Assembly: GCA_025922795.1 (NCBI GenBank)
Contig: JAICHC010000194.1
Coordinates: 1 to 5,970, forward strand
Direction: 5' to 3'
DNA: 5,970 bases
DNA from: Candidatus Binatia bacterium
GTDB taxonomy: Bacteria > Desulfobacterota_B > Binatia > UBA9968
Shown: positions 1-5,845 of the stretch, in pieces
Layout: each line of letters begins with the position of its first letter
Position numbering within the stretch: position 1 is the stretch's first letter
Translations under genes and position numbers: made by a program
Notes under the pieces: model-generated
What the model saw: the letters and a program-made list of their open reading frames with translations, nothing else
Told to the model about the DNA's origin: nothing
Database searches by the model: none

Positions 1-998
1 AAGCGCTAGAGCGGCAAAAATTGAAGCGCGGTATCGAAATCCTCTCGGAAGAGGTCGGCGAACGCTATCAACTGATTGTCGGTGAAAGTCCCAGGATGAA
101 GCAGGCCGTTGACTTGGCCCGAAAGACAGCGGCCAGCAACGCGACAGTTTTACTTCTCGGCGAAAGCGGTACCGGAAAAGAGATCTTCGCGCGCTCGATC
201 CACAACTGGAGCGCGAGAGCGGATAGGCCGTTCATCGCGATCAATTCGGTCGGCCTTTCTAAGGAACTGTTGGAAAGCGAGCTGTTCGGTTACGAGCCGG
301 GAGCGTTCACCGGAGCTCAGCGGCGCAAGAGAGGCAAAGTGGAATTGGCGCAAGGTGGGACGATCTTCTTTGACGAGATCGGGGATATTTCTCAAGATCT
401 CCAGGCGAAGCTTTTGAGATTCTTGCAGGAGCGCGAATTCGAGCGGGTGGGCGGAATGGCGCCCATTGCCGTCGATGTGAGGGTTATCGCTGCTACCAAT
501 CGCGACTTGGAACGCTCGGTCCGGGAAGGGCTGTTCCGCGAAGATCTTTATCATCGCTTAAACGTTGTGGCCATTAAACTTCCGCCGTTGCGGGAGCGAA
601 AAGAGGACGTGCCGATCTTAGTCGAATATTTCTTGCGTAAACACGCGATCGCGATTGGCAAAGTTGTCAGCGGCGTCACCGACGAGGCGCGCGAGCGATT
701 GTTGGCTTACAGCTGGCCGGGTAACGTCCGCGAGCTCTCTAACGTGATCGAACGCGCGATTGTACTGAGCTCCGGCCCAAATATCACTTTAAGAAACCTG
801 CCCAGCAGAATTGCCGGTGGCGAGGGGTCAGGGCTGTTCGAAAATCTATCGTATCGGGACGGCATGAATGCAGCGAGAAAACTTTTAATCTTAAAAGCTC
901 TTTCTCGCACGCAAGGAAATCGCTCCGCCGCCGCCAAGCTGTTGGGTCTCGAATCCAAGTATCTTCTGAAGCTCATGAAGTCGCTGCAAATCGAGTAA
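1..998 (+). CDS. Sigma-54-dependent Fis-family transcriptional activator, 5'-truncated by the window edge
   Basis: This is a bacterial enhancer-binding protein that uses ATP hydrolysis to remodel sigma-54 RNA polymerase. The frame is open to base 3 with no stop, reading ALERQK before the TTG at 21, so TTG is probably not the true start and the N-terminal sensory domain lies off the window. Counting residues from that TTG, I see Walker A GESGTGKE (47-54), the sigma-54 contact loop GAFTGA (94-99), Walker B GGTIFFDEIGD (112-122), likely arginine fingers R173 and R179 in FREDLYHRL, and sensor II WPGNVREL (232-239). A C-terminal Fis-type helix-turn-helix (about 290-323, with GNRSAAAKLLGL) follows. 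All ATPase motifs are intact. The lead-in before GESP resembles the coiled linker after a receiver or PAS domain, so it could be an NtrC-type response regulator or a one-component regulator. Its target is unknown; I found no convincing -24/-12 promoter in the window. Confidence 0.95.
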   Translation, partial: ALERQKLKRGIEILSEEVGERYQLIVGESPRMKQAVDLARKTAASNATVLLLGESGTGKEIFARSIHNWSARADRPFIAINSVGLSKELLESELFGYEPGAFTGAQRRKRGKVELAQGGTIFFDEIGDISQDLQAKLLRFLQEREFERVGGMAPIAVDVRVIAATNRDLERSVREGLFREDLYHRLNVVAIKLPPLRERKEDVPILVEYFLRKHAIAIGKVVSGVTDEARERLLAYSWPGNVRELSNVIERAIVLSSGPNITLRNLPSRIAGGEGSGLFENLSYRDGMNAARKLLILKALSRTQGNRSAAAKLLGLESKYLLKLMKSLQIE

Positions 999-1385
999 AC
1001 ACTTATCGCAGTACCAAAGCGCCTCATATCTAAACGGACCGGTACAGTTTTAAGAACTTGGAGCGATGACTTTGATTGGTTTATCGACGGCGTTGACACC
1101 CTGGGCAAAACGCCGGGGCCGCCGCGGATTCGATTCCGGAATGCTCGCGGAAAGCGGCCGTGTCATTGGTCGTAGTAATGGGCTATCACGGTTGTAAGTA
1201 GTTGCGACTGAGATGGCATCACGACCGAAAATTTAACAACAGTACCGATCAAGCTGAAGTTGCAACTTTCATTTTCTTGATGAGCGTACTATATCTTCGA
1301 GGCCTTAATTGCTGTAGCTGTGAGATCCCACCTAAGCTGTCCACTGCCACCGATTGGTCTCTCGGCTTTGGCGCAGTGCCGGGAA
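999..1385. other. Non-coding gap between convergent genes
   Basis: This 387-base stretch separates the stop of the sigma-54 activator from the stop of the minus-strand binding-protein gene. I see no credible gene: the short open frames here have no ribosome binding site and run antisense into the binding-protein gene. It holds a GC-rich hairpin (1117-1159, listed separately), a weak 5-bp stem GTACC/GGTAC (1011-1015 and 1041-1045) followed by AGTTTT, and a 12-bp perfect palindrome AAGTTGCAACTT (1257-1268). No tRNA, rRNA or repeat array is visible. Confidence 0.6.
1117..1159. terminator. Possible hairpin terminator between convergent genes
   Basis: An imperfect stem-loop pairs GGCCGC (1117-1122) with GCGGCC (1154-1159), then CGCG (1123-1126) with CGCG (1146-1149), then ATTC (1128-1131) with GAAT (1139-1142), with a 4-nt bulge and small internal loops. 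On the minus strand the stem is followed by CCGGCG and then TTTT, so it could stop transcripts from the binding-protein gene. On the plus strand no T-tract follows. The position between two converging genes suits a terminator, but the T-tract is short and offset, so this is a candidate only. Confidence 0.3.
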
Positions 1386-2399
1386 CTATTTGCCTTTGTA
1401 GACTTTTTCGAAAAATCCTTCATCGTCGAGTTTTTTCAGCCAGCTCATGTCAACGATCCGCTCGGCCTTGACCGATGCGGCTTTGGGATTTTGCTCGGTA
1501 ACGTATTGGATCACGGTTCTTGTGCCCTGAAGGGTCGGGTAAGGCTTCCGATCCAGTTCCTCTAAAGCTTCCAGGTAAAAATCCTCGGCGGCATCGGCAT
1601 TGGGCAGCCGTAAGTTTTTTGCCAGGACTTCCTTGACCGCCTGCTTGTTTTCCTTGTTGAAGACGTACGCGTAGCCTTCCCCGATTGCCCGTGTAAAACT
1701 CTCATAAAGTTTGGGATTGGCGGCCATGCGATCTCGTCGCGAGGCAAGCACGGTGTTCTGGTAGGGGATCTTCGCCTGGTTCAAATTGAGCAATTGCGTA
1801 TAACCCTTGGCGATCATGGTTTTGGTTGCCAGCCGCTGCAGCATCGCTGCGTCCAGCCCCTTCTGTTCGAGGGCGGCCATGCGCTCCGGATCGAGTCCGG
1901 TTTGCATCAAGATGATCTTGTCGCGCTTGGGGTCGAGTTTCAGGTGATCGAGCGCGATCAAGGCCGATACATGCGAAGAGCCGCCGAAGCGCGCGGTGCC
2001 GAGGCGTTTGCCCCTGAGATCGGCCGCGGTCTTGATGTTCGGTTGTGTGATCAAGGCAAAGGGCGAGGTGTTGCTAATGCCGAGAAACATGGCGATGTCC
2101 GTGCCGCCGGCGATCAAGCTTATCAGCGCGGCCGGCGCGTTTGCGGCAACCTGGATTTCGCCGGCGGCGAGCATCTGGCTGACGAGAGCCCCGCCCATGA
2201 CGAAGATCATCTGCACATCGACGCCGTAGTTCTCGAAGATTTTTTTGTCCTTGGCGACCCACAACGGCGTGTTGTGCGGCGTTGCGGTCGAAACCGCAAG
2301 TTTTAGCTGCGGCAGCTTGCTCGATTGAGCCAAAGAGGAGTCGGTTATCAGGAGCGCGAGGAAAATCGCGAAGAAGACTCCAGTTGGTTGCTTGTTCAT
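1386..2399 (-). CDS. ABC-transporter periplasmic substrate-binding protein, NMT1/SsuA (nitrate-sulfonate-taurine) type
   Basis: This is a 337-residue exported solute-binding protein that would deliver a small ligand to an ABC importer. I chose the ATG at 2397-2399 because GGAGG lies 7 nt upstream and the next residues form a Sec signal peptide: basic/polar MNKQPTG, a hydrophobic core (about 8-18), and likely signal peptidase I cleavage after SLA (residue 24). The frame runs open to an ATG at 2546, but that start would put 49 unrelated residues before the signal. There is no lipobox cysteine, so it is probably soluble. The mature part has the two-lobe fold signature of this family: early NTPLWVAKDKKIFENYG (43-59), the GE-QVA segment (80-85), and DLRGKRLG (127-134). 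Ligands in this superfamily include sulfonates, nitrate, taurine and pyrimidine precursors; the ligand here cannot be read from sequence. No permease or ATPase gene adjoins it. Confidence 0.9.
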   Translation of the reverse strand: MNKQPTGVFFAIFLALLITDSSLAQSSKLPQLKLAVSTATPHNTPLWVAKDKKIFENYGVDVQMIFVMGGALVSQMLAAGEIQVAANAPAALISLIAGGTDIAMFLGISNTSPFALITQPNIKTAADLRGKRLGTARFGGSSHVSALIALDHLKLDPKRDKIILMQTGLDPERMAALEQKGLDAAMLQRLATKTMIAKGYTQLLNLNQAKIPYQNTVLASRRDRMAANPKLYESFTRAIGEGYAYVFNKENKQAVKEVLAKNLRLPNADAAEDFYLEALEELDRKPYPTLQGTRTVIQYVTEQNPKAASVKAERIVDMSWLKKLDDEGFFEKVYKGK

Positions 2400-2405
2400 T
2401 AATTC

Positions 2406-2410
2406 GCCTC
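2406..2410 (-). promoter_or_regulatory. Shine-Dalgarno site that sets the start of the binding-protein gene
   Basis: On the minus strand GGAGG is followed by CGAATTA (7 nt) and then ATG at 2399. This strong, well-spaced site favours the 337-residue start, immediately before the signal peptide, over the upstream ATG at 2546. Confidence 0.8.
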
Positions 2411-2443
2411 CACTGTCATTTTCGGAACGTGTTCGGCACCAGT

Positions 2444-2471
2444 ATGTTACACATAGCAACGGGTGATGCAA
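2444..2471 (-). promoter_or_regulatory. Weak sigma-70-type promoter candidate for the binding-protein gene
   Basis: On the minus strand TTGCAT (2471-2466) and TAACAT (2449-2444) are separated by 16 nt, about 45 nt upstream of the start codon. The hexamers match consensus at only 3 and 4 positions of 6, so this is a guess based mainly on position. The true promoter could also lie inside the palindromic element further upstream. Confidence 0.2.
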
Positions 2472-2489
2472 TTGCTGGGCAATGTAAGC

Positions 2490-2608
2490 TGTCATTTTGA
2501 GGAGCCGTGCGGTCTGCTTTGTTACGTTGCGGTATCGATCGCTCAAAGATACGAATACTTGGTCGCGCCGAATAGAAGCAGATCCTTCACCTTTGGCTCA
2601 GGATGACA
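2490..2608. repeat. 119-bp imperfect palindromic intergenic element (REP/MITE-like)
   Basis: The left arm (2490-2519) and right arm (2576-2608) are imperfect inverted repeats. The outer 12 bases TGTCATTTTGAG (2490-2501) pair with CTCAGGATGACA (2597-2608) with only two G-U-type positions. The inner TCTGCTT (2513-2519) is the exact complement of AAGCAGA (2576-2582). GAGCC (2502-2506) can alternatively pair with GGCTC (2595-2599). The central spacer (2520-2575) holds a small GTATC/GATAC stem (2532-2536 and 2548-2552). From memory, motifs of the form 'TGTCATTCTGAG ... CTCAGGATGACA' recur as dispersed non-coding repeats in many uncultured bacterial genomes. No transposase frame is present. A second CTGTCATTTT copy occurs at 2413-2422. 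Copy number cannot be judged from one window. Confidence 0.6.
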
Positions 2609-2646
2609 CGGAAGAAAGCCCACGTGTCCTTAGTTTTTGAAATTCG

Positions 2647-2675
2647 TTGTGATAACTAGCCCGTTTTCTTATAAT
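2647..2675 (+). promoter_or_regulatory. Sigma-70-type promoter of the channel-MgtE operon
   Basis: The -35 box TTGTGA (2647-2652, 4 of 6 matches) and a perfect -10 box TATAAT (2670-2675) are separated by the ideal 17 nt. The upstream bases (about 2630-2644) are A/T-rich, as in an UP element. Transcription should start near 2682, giving a leader of about 47 nt. A dyad ATCGG-N6-CCGAT (2674-2678 and 2685-2689) straddles the -10 end and the start point and could be an operator, but no matching regulator is known here. Confidence 0.6.
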
Positions 2676-2716
2676 CGGCGGAAACCGATCAGCGGCCGTG
2701 GTGATTTCGCCAATGT

Positions 2717-2721
2717 GGAGG
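2717..2721 (+). promoter_or_regulatory. Shine-Dalgarno site of the first operon gene
   Basis: GGAGG lies 7 nt before the ATG at 2729, an optimal spacing that supports this start. Confidence 0.75.
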
Positions 2722-2728
2722 TTGTAAG

Positions 2729-3559
2729 ATGGATTATGTTCGATGGGTCGAAGCCCTCGACAGATCATTCAATCTTTTTACCCAGAGAATAGCCGAGCAT
2801 CTTCCGAATATTCTGGGCAGTATCTTGCTCGTCCTGATCGGCTGGCTGCTGGCGCGCCTGCTGCGCGCCGCGATCATCCGATTGAGCGGCCGTCTCGATG
2901 GCTTATTCCGCAGCCAGACCAAAGACGATTTTCTCAGGCGGCTCGGCGTCGAACGGCCGGCGTCGGCGGTGATCGGCGGCATCGTCTTCTGGCTGGTATT
3001 TCTGATCTTTTTCACGGCGGCGACCGAGACTTTGGGACTGCCGGTCCTGGCGACTTGGCTGAGCGGAGTGTCCTACTATCTGCCGCGCATTTTAGTCGCG
3101 GCTTTGATCATCCTTGCCGGTTTCTTCGCAGGCAATTTGGCCCGCGATGCGATCGCGGCCACGGCGGGCGCTGCAGGGTTGGCCTACAGCGAGCTGTTAG
3201 GCCGCGCCGTTTACATCATTATCCTGCTGGTTGCAATTGTTACCGGCGTGGACCAATTGGGCATCGAGAGCCGGTTTTTGACTTTGACGATTACGGTCGT
3301 GATCGCTGCTCTGATCGGCGGCGCCGCGCTCGCCTTCGGACTCGGCTCGCGCACGACAGTGAGCAACATCATCGCTGCGCATTACCTGCGGCAGATTTAC
3401 CGCGTCGGCCAAACCGTAAGAATAGGCGATGTGTACGGCCGGATCGCGGAGATCACTCCGACCGCGGTCATTCTCGACGGGCCGGAAGGGCGGGTGCTTG
3501 TGCCGGCGAAGGATTTCAGTGAAGTGGCATCCGTGTTGATCACGAAGCAGGGCGCATGA
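2729..3559 (+). CDS. Small MscS-family mechanosensitive-type channel protein lacking the C-terminal cage domain
   Basis: A 276-residue inner-membrane protein related to MscS, the family of tension-gated channels that release solutes on osmotic downshock. About five hydrophobic segments are visible: 27-50, 81-103, 119-137, 160-178 and 184-206. The last is rich in Gly/Ala (LIGGAALAFGLG, 195-206), like the pore-lining helix of MscS. It leads into SRTTVSNIIAAHYL and the beta domain (about 221-272: YRVGQTVRIGDVYGRIAEI, then PEGRVLVPAKDF), which matches the MscS cytosolic beta barrel. The protein ends there, so the alpha/beta C-terminal domain that forms the vestibule cage in E. coli MscS is absent. 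The first helices resemble the 'conserved TM helix' repeats found in this group. Its TGA overlaps the next ATG (ATGA), indicating translational coupling with the MgtE-like genes. Conductance and gating are not established; ion or osmotic balance linked to magnesium is inference. Confidence 0.88.
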   Translation: MDYVRWVEALDRSFNLFTQRIAEHLPNILGSILLVLIGWLLARLLRAAIIRLSGRLDGLFRSQTKDDFLRRLGVERPASAVIGGIVFWLVFLIFFTAATETLGLPVLATWLSGVSYYLPRILVAALIILAGFFAGNLARDAIAATAGAAGLAYSELLGRAVYIIILLVAIVTGVDQLGIESRFLTLTITVVIAALIGGAALAFGLGSRTTVSNIIAAHYLRQIYRVGQTVRIGDVYGRIAEITPTAVILDGPEGRVLVPAKDFSEVASVLITKQGA

Positions 3560-4428
3560 AATCCGACTGGCAGCTGGCGCGCAGCTTTCTGGAAAATCAT
3601 CCTTACGAAGCCGGCCTGGTGCTGGAAAAACTCGCGCCGTCGCAGATCGCCGACCTGCTGCGGGAAACGTCGGTGCCGACCGCGGCGGTTGTTTTTGAAC
3701 AGATGACGTCTTCGACCGGTGCGGCCTGCTTGCTCGCTTCGCCTCCGGACTATTCCGGCGCCGTCATCGAAGCCCTTTCGCTCGACGCCGCGGCGCGGAT
3801 ACTACGCTGCTTGCCGGCGGCCGAGCGGGATCATTTGCTTGGAGCCGTTTCCGACCGGCGCGCAGTGCCTTTGAGACGTCTTCTCAGTTACCCGCTCGGA
3901 ACCGCAGGCTCGCTGATGGACCCGCAAGTACCGGCACTGCCAGAGTCGCTACTGGTTGGCGACGCGCTGGAGCGCGTGCAGCGCGCGGCGCAACACACTT
4001 TCTATTACTTGTATGTGATCGATGCGGAACAGAGGCTGGTGGGCGTGATAAATCTGCGCGAGTTGATGCTCGCAGCGCCGCACGACCCTCTCTCTGCCGT
4101 CATGCACGGCCATGTGGAGAGACTGCCTGCCGGCGCGGCGCTGGCGGCGATCCTGCTCCATCCGGCCTGGCGCGATTTCCACGCGCTGCCGGTCACGGAT
4201 GATCAGGAAAAATTTTTGGGCGCCATTCGCTACAAGACTCTCAAAAGGCTAGAACAGGAAACCGCCCGGCAGCGGTTGCCGGACGAATCACTGACCGCTC
4301 TGCTCAGTCTCGGCGAGCTTTGCTGGATCGGTTTCGCCGGAATGCTCGCCGGGCTTGCGGCAACCGTCTTTCCACGGACGCTGCCGTTGAACCAAGGCGA
4401 GGAGAACAGGGGTGGCGCAAATGAGTGA
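3556..4428 (+). CDS. Channel-less MgtE-like protein: MgtE N domain, CBS pair and one C-terminal membrane helix
   Basis: A 290-residue relative of the cytosolic half of the magnesium transporter MgtE. Residues about 5-112 form the alpha-helical MgtE N domain. SYPLGTAGSLMDP (111-123) is the hallmark junction into a CBS pair (about 118-180 and 181-232), with VIDAEQRLVGVINLREL (154-170) as the end of CBS1. In place of the five-helix MgtE pore domain there is one hydrophobic segment (about 249-272, LGELCWIGFAGMLAGLAATVF) and a short polar tail. The frame ends naturally by overlapping the next gene, with no remnant pore sequence, so this looks like a settled architecture and not a fresh frameshift. 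It starts at ATGA overlapping the channel gene, has only a weak ribosome site, and is likely translated by coupling. Similarity to the next gene points to an ancient tandem duplication. A regulatory or hetero-oligomeric partner of that MgtE is plausible but unproven. Confidence 0.85.
   Translation: MKSDWQLARSFLENHPYEAGLVLEKLAPSQIADLLRETSVPTAAVVFEQMTSSTGAACLLASPPDYSGAVIEALSLDAAARILRCLPAAERDHLLGAVSDRRAVPLRRLLSYPLGTAGSLMDPQVPALPESLLVGDALERVQRAAQHTFYYLYVIDAEQRLVGVINLRELMLAAPHDPLSAVMHGHVERLPAGAALAAILLHPAWRDFHALPVTDDQEKFLGAIRYKTLKRLEQETARQRLPDESLTALLSLGELCWIGFAGMLAGLAATVFPRTLPLNQGEENRGGANE
4400..4404 (+). promoter_or_regulatory. Shine-Dalgarno site for mgtE, inside the preceding gene
   Basis: AGGAG lies 7 nt before GTG at 4412, supporting that start, which gives a 17-nt overlap with the preceding gene. 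The in-frame ATG at 4421 would sit 16 nt away and would have to rely on a poorer AGGGG (4408-4412). The two choices differ by only three residues. Confidence 0.55.
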
Positions 4429-5725
4429 ACCGGCGGCGACGAATTTGGCGCGGGCCTATTTGGGACTTTATCCCGGCGAGGCTGCGCGGGTGGTGGAGAC
4501 TCTTTCGGCGGAAGAGATCGTTGCGCTATTTAAGCGGGAGTCTGCGGCGCGGGTGGCGGCGCTTTTCGAACACATCCTGCCTGAAATCGGTGCGGAGGTT
4601 TTGCAGCGCCTGGGTGTCGATGCCGCAAGAGAAGTTCTTCCCAACTTGGAGCCTGATCGCGCGGCCCTGTTGCTGTCGCGCCTCGACCGGGAAACGCAAT
4701 CGGCTTTTTTGCAAGCTTTGCAGCCGGGGCTTGCCAAAGAGCTGCAGACCCTGATGTCGTATCCTCCTGGAACCGCCGGCAGTCTCATGGATCCGCGCGC
4801 GACCGTGGCGCGACCGGAATCCACCGTGGCGGAGACACTGGACGCGGTGCGCGCCGCCGGACGCAAGCGCATTTACGATGTCTGCGTGATCGGCGAACAG
4901 GGCGACCTGATTGGCGCCGTGGCACTGCAGGACTTGGCGGCCGCGGATGGAGCCGAGCGCTTGCAAGATTTATTGCGTTTGGCGCCGGTGGGCGTGAGCG
5001 CGATGGCGACCCGCGAAGAAGTGGTCGATCTCATGACTCAGCATCGGCTGTCGAGCCTCCCCGTCGTCGATGCCGAGAACCGGGTCGTGGGGATTATCCG
5101 GCAGGACAAGCTGATCGCGGCGGCCCAGGAAGAAGCCAGCGCCGATATTCAGACCATGGTCGGCGCCAGCAAAGAGGAACGAGCGTTGTCGAACGTCTCT
5201 TTTGCCATTCGCAAAAGATTGCCCTGGCTGCAGATCAATCTGGTGACTGCATTCATGGCCGCGACCGTGGTCGGGATCTTCGAAGGAATCATCGCCAAGT
5301 TTACCGCGCTCGCGGTTTTGCTGCCGATCGTAGCGGGACAATCGGGGAATACCGGCGCTCAGGCGCTTGCCGTCACCATGCGAGGTCTCGCGCTCCGCGA
5401 AATTCGCCCGCGCCATTGGCTCCGCGTCACCTTTAAAGAAGTCAATGTCGCTTTCTTCAACGGCATCGCCGTGGCCCTGACCACGTCGCTCGGTGTTTAT
5501 GTCTGGAGCCGCTCAATCGGCCTGGCTCTCGTGATCGGCATTTCGATGATCATCTCGATGGTTGCCGCCGGCTTGTCTGGCGCGGTGATTCCGATGATCT
5601 TGCTCGCCTTCGGCCAAGACCCGGCGCAGTCTTCGTCGATCATTCTCACCACCGTGACCGACGTCGTGGGGTTTTTCAGTTTTCTCGGCCTTGCAACCTT
5701 GTTGGCCAGCATGCTGCCGACATAA
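4412..5725 (+). CDS. mgtE: Magnesium transporter MgtE, full length
   Basis: A 437-residue homodimeric-type inner-membrane Mg2+ channel/transporter of the usual MgtE/SLC41 family length. In order: helical MgtE N domain (about 10-115), junction SYPPGTAGSLMDP (116-128), CBS pair (about 123-180 and 190-240, with LSSLPVVDAENRVVGII at 213-229), connecting helix (about 240-265), and a five-helix pore domain (about 272-435). The pore signature LPIVAGQSGNTGAQALAVTM (304-323) is intact, as is the last-helix TVTDVVGFFSF (415-425), whose D417 matches the pore aspartate (Asp432) of Thermus MgtE. Within the CBS2/connecting-helix region several acidic residues that bind regulatory Mg2+ in the Thermus protein appear replaced (see findings). 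GTG 4412 is preferred over ATG 4421 on ribosome-site spacing. It overlaps the preceding gene and is the last gene of the operon. No M-box riboswitch precedes the operon. Confidence 0.95.
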   Translation: MAQMSEPAATNLARAYLGLYPGEAARVVETLSAEEIVALFKRESAARVAALFEHILPEIGAEVLQRLGVDAAREVLPNLEPDRAALLLSRLDRETQSAFLQALQPGLAKELQTLMSYPPGTAGSLMDPRATVARPESTVAETLDAVRAAGRKRIYDVCVIGEQGDLIGAVALQDLAAADGAERLQDLLRLAPVGVSAMATREEVVDLMTQHRLSSLPVVDAENRVVGIIRQDKLIAAAQEEASADIQTMVGASKEERALSNVSFAIRKRLPWLQINLVTAFMAATVVGIFEGIIAKFTALAVLLPIVAGQSGNTGAQALAVTMRGLALREIRPRHWLRVTFKEVNVAFFNGIAVALTTSLGVYVWSRSIGLALVIGISMIISMVAAGLSGAVIPMILLAFGQDPAQSSSIILTTVTDVVGFFSFLGLATLLASMLPT

Positions 5726-5753
5726 CGAAGCAATGAAGGTCGGGGACGAAAAT

Positions 5754-5845
5754 CTCGCGGTTCAACCTGACCGATCCCGCCGCCTAACGGTGACGGCCGC
5801 CGATGGACCGGTAACACCGGCTCCGCGCGAGAACGGTTTTTCTTT
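5754..5845 (+). terminator. Weak terminator candidate after the mgtE operon
   Basis: A closing helix CTCGCG (5754-5759) with CGCGAG (5826-5831) encloses a compact hairpin CCGGT-AAC-ACCGG (5808-5820). TTTTTCTTT follows at 5837-5845. The long internal spacer makes this unlike a classic short-stem terminator, so it is only a candidate for the end of the operon. Confidence 0.3.

Noticed and set aside
150..554. Antisense open frame within the sigma-54 activator gene
   Set aside because: The opposite strand encodes intact AAA+ motifs across the same bases; no ribosome site or recognisable domain supports the antisense frame.
1257..1268. 12-bp perfect palindrome AAGTTGCAACTT
   Set aside because: A palindrome of this length is expected about once by chance in a window of this size, and it lies between gene 3' ends, not in a promoter.
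2424..2441. Sigma-54 (-24/-12) promoter on the minus strand ahead of the binding-protein gene
   Set aside because: The spacing is right but it reads GG-N10-GT, so the essential -12 GC is missing and the rest of the consensus is poor.
2400..2546. N-terminal extension of the binding-protein frame to an ATG at 2546
   Set aside because: It would place 49 residues before an obvious signal peptide and runs through the palindromic element, while the start at 2399 has GGAGG at ideal spacing.
2676..2728. M-box (ykoK) magnesium riboswitch or other leader RNA before the operon
   Set aside because: The predicted leader is only about 47 nt, far too short for an M-box, and shows no matching structure.
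2743..3522. 259-codon open frame overlapping the MscS-like gene on the same strand
   Set aside because: It is rich in Arg, shows no domain logic and is an out-of-frame shadow of a clear membrane protein in GC-rich DNA.
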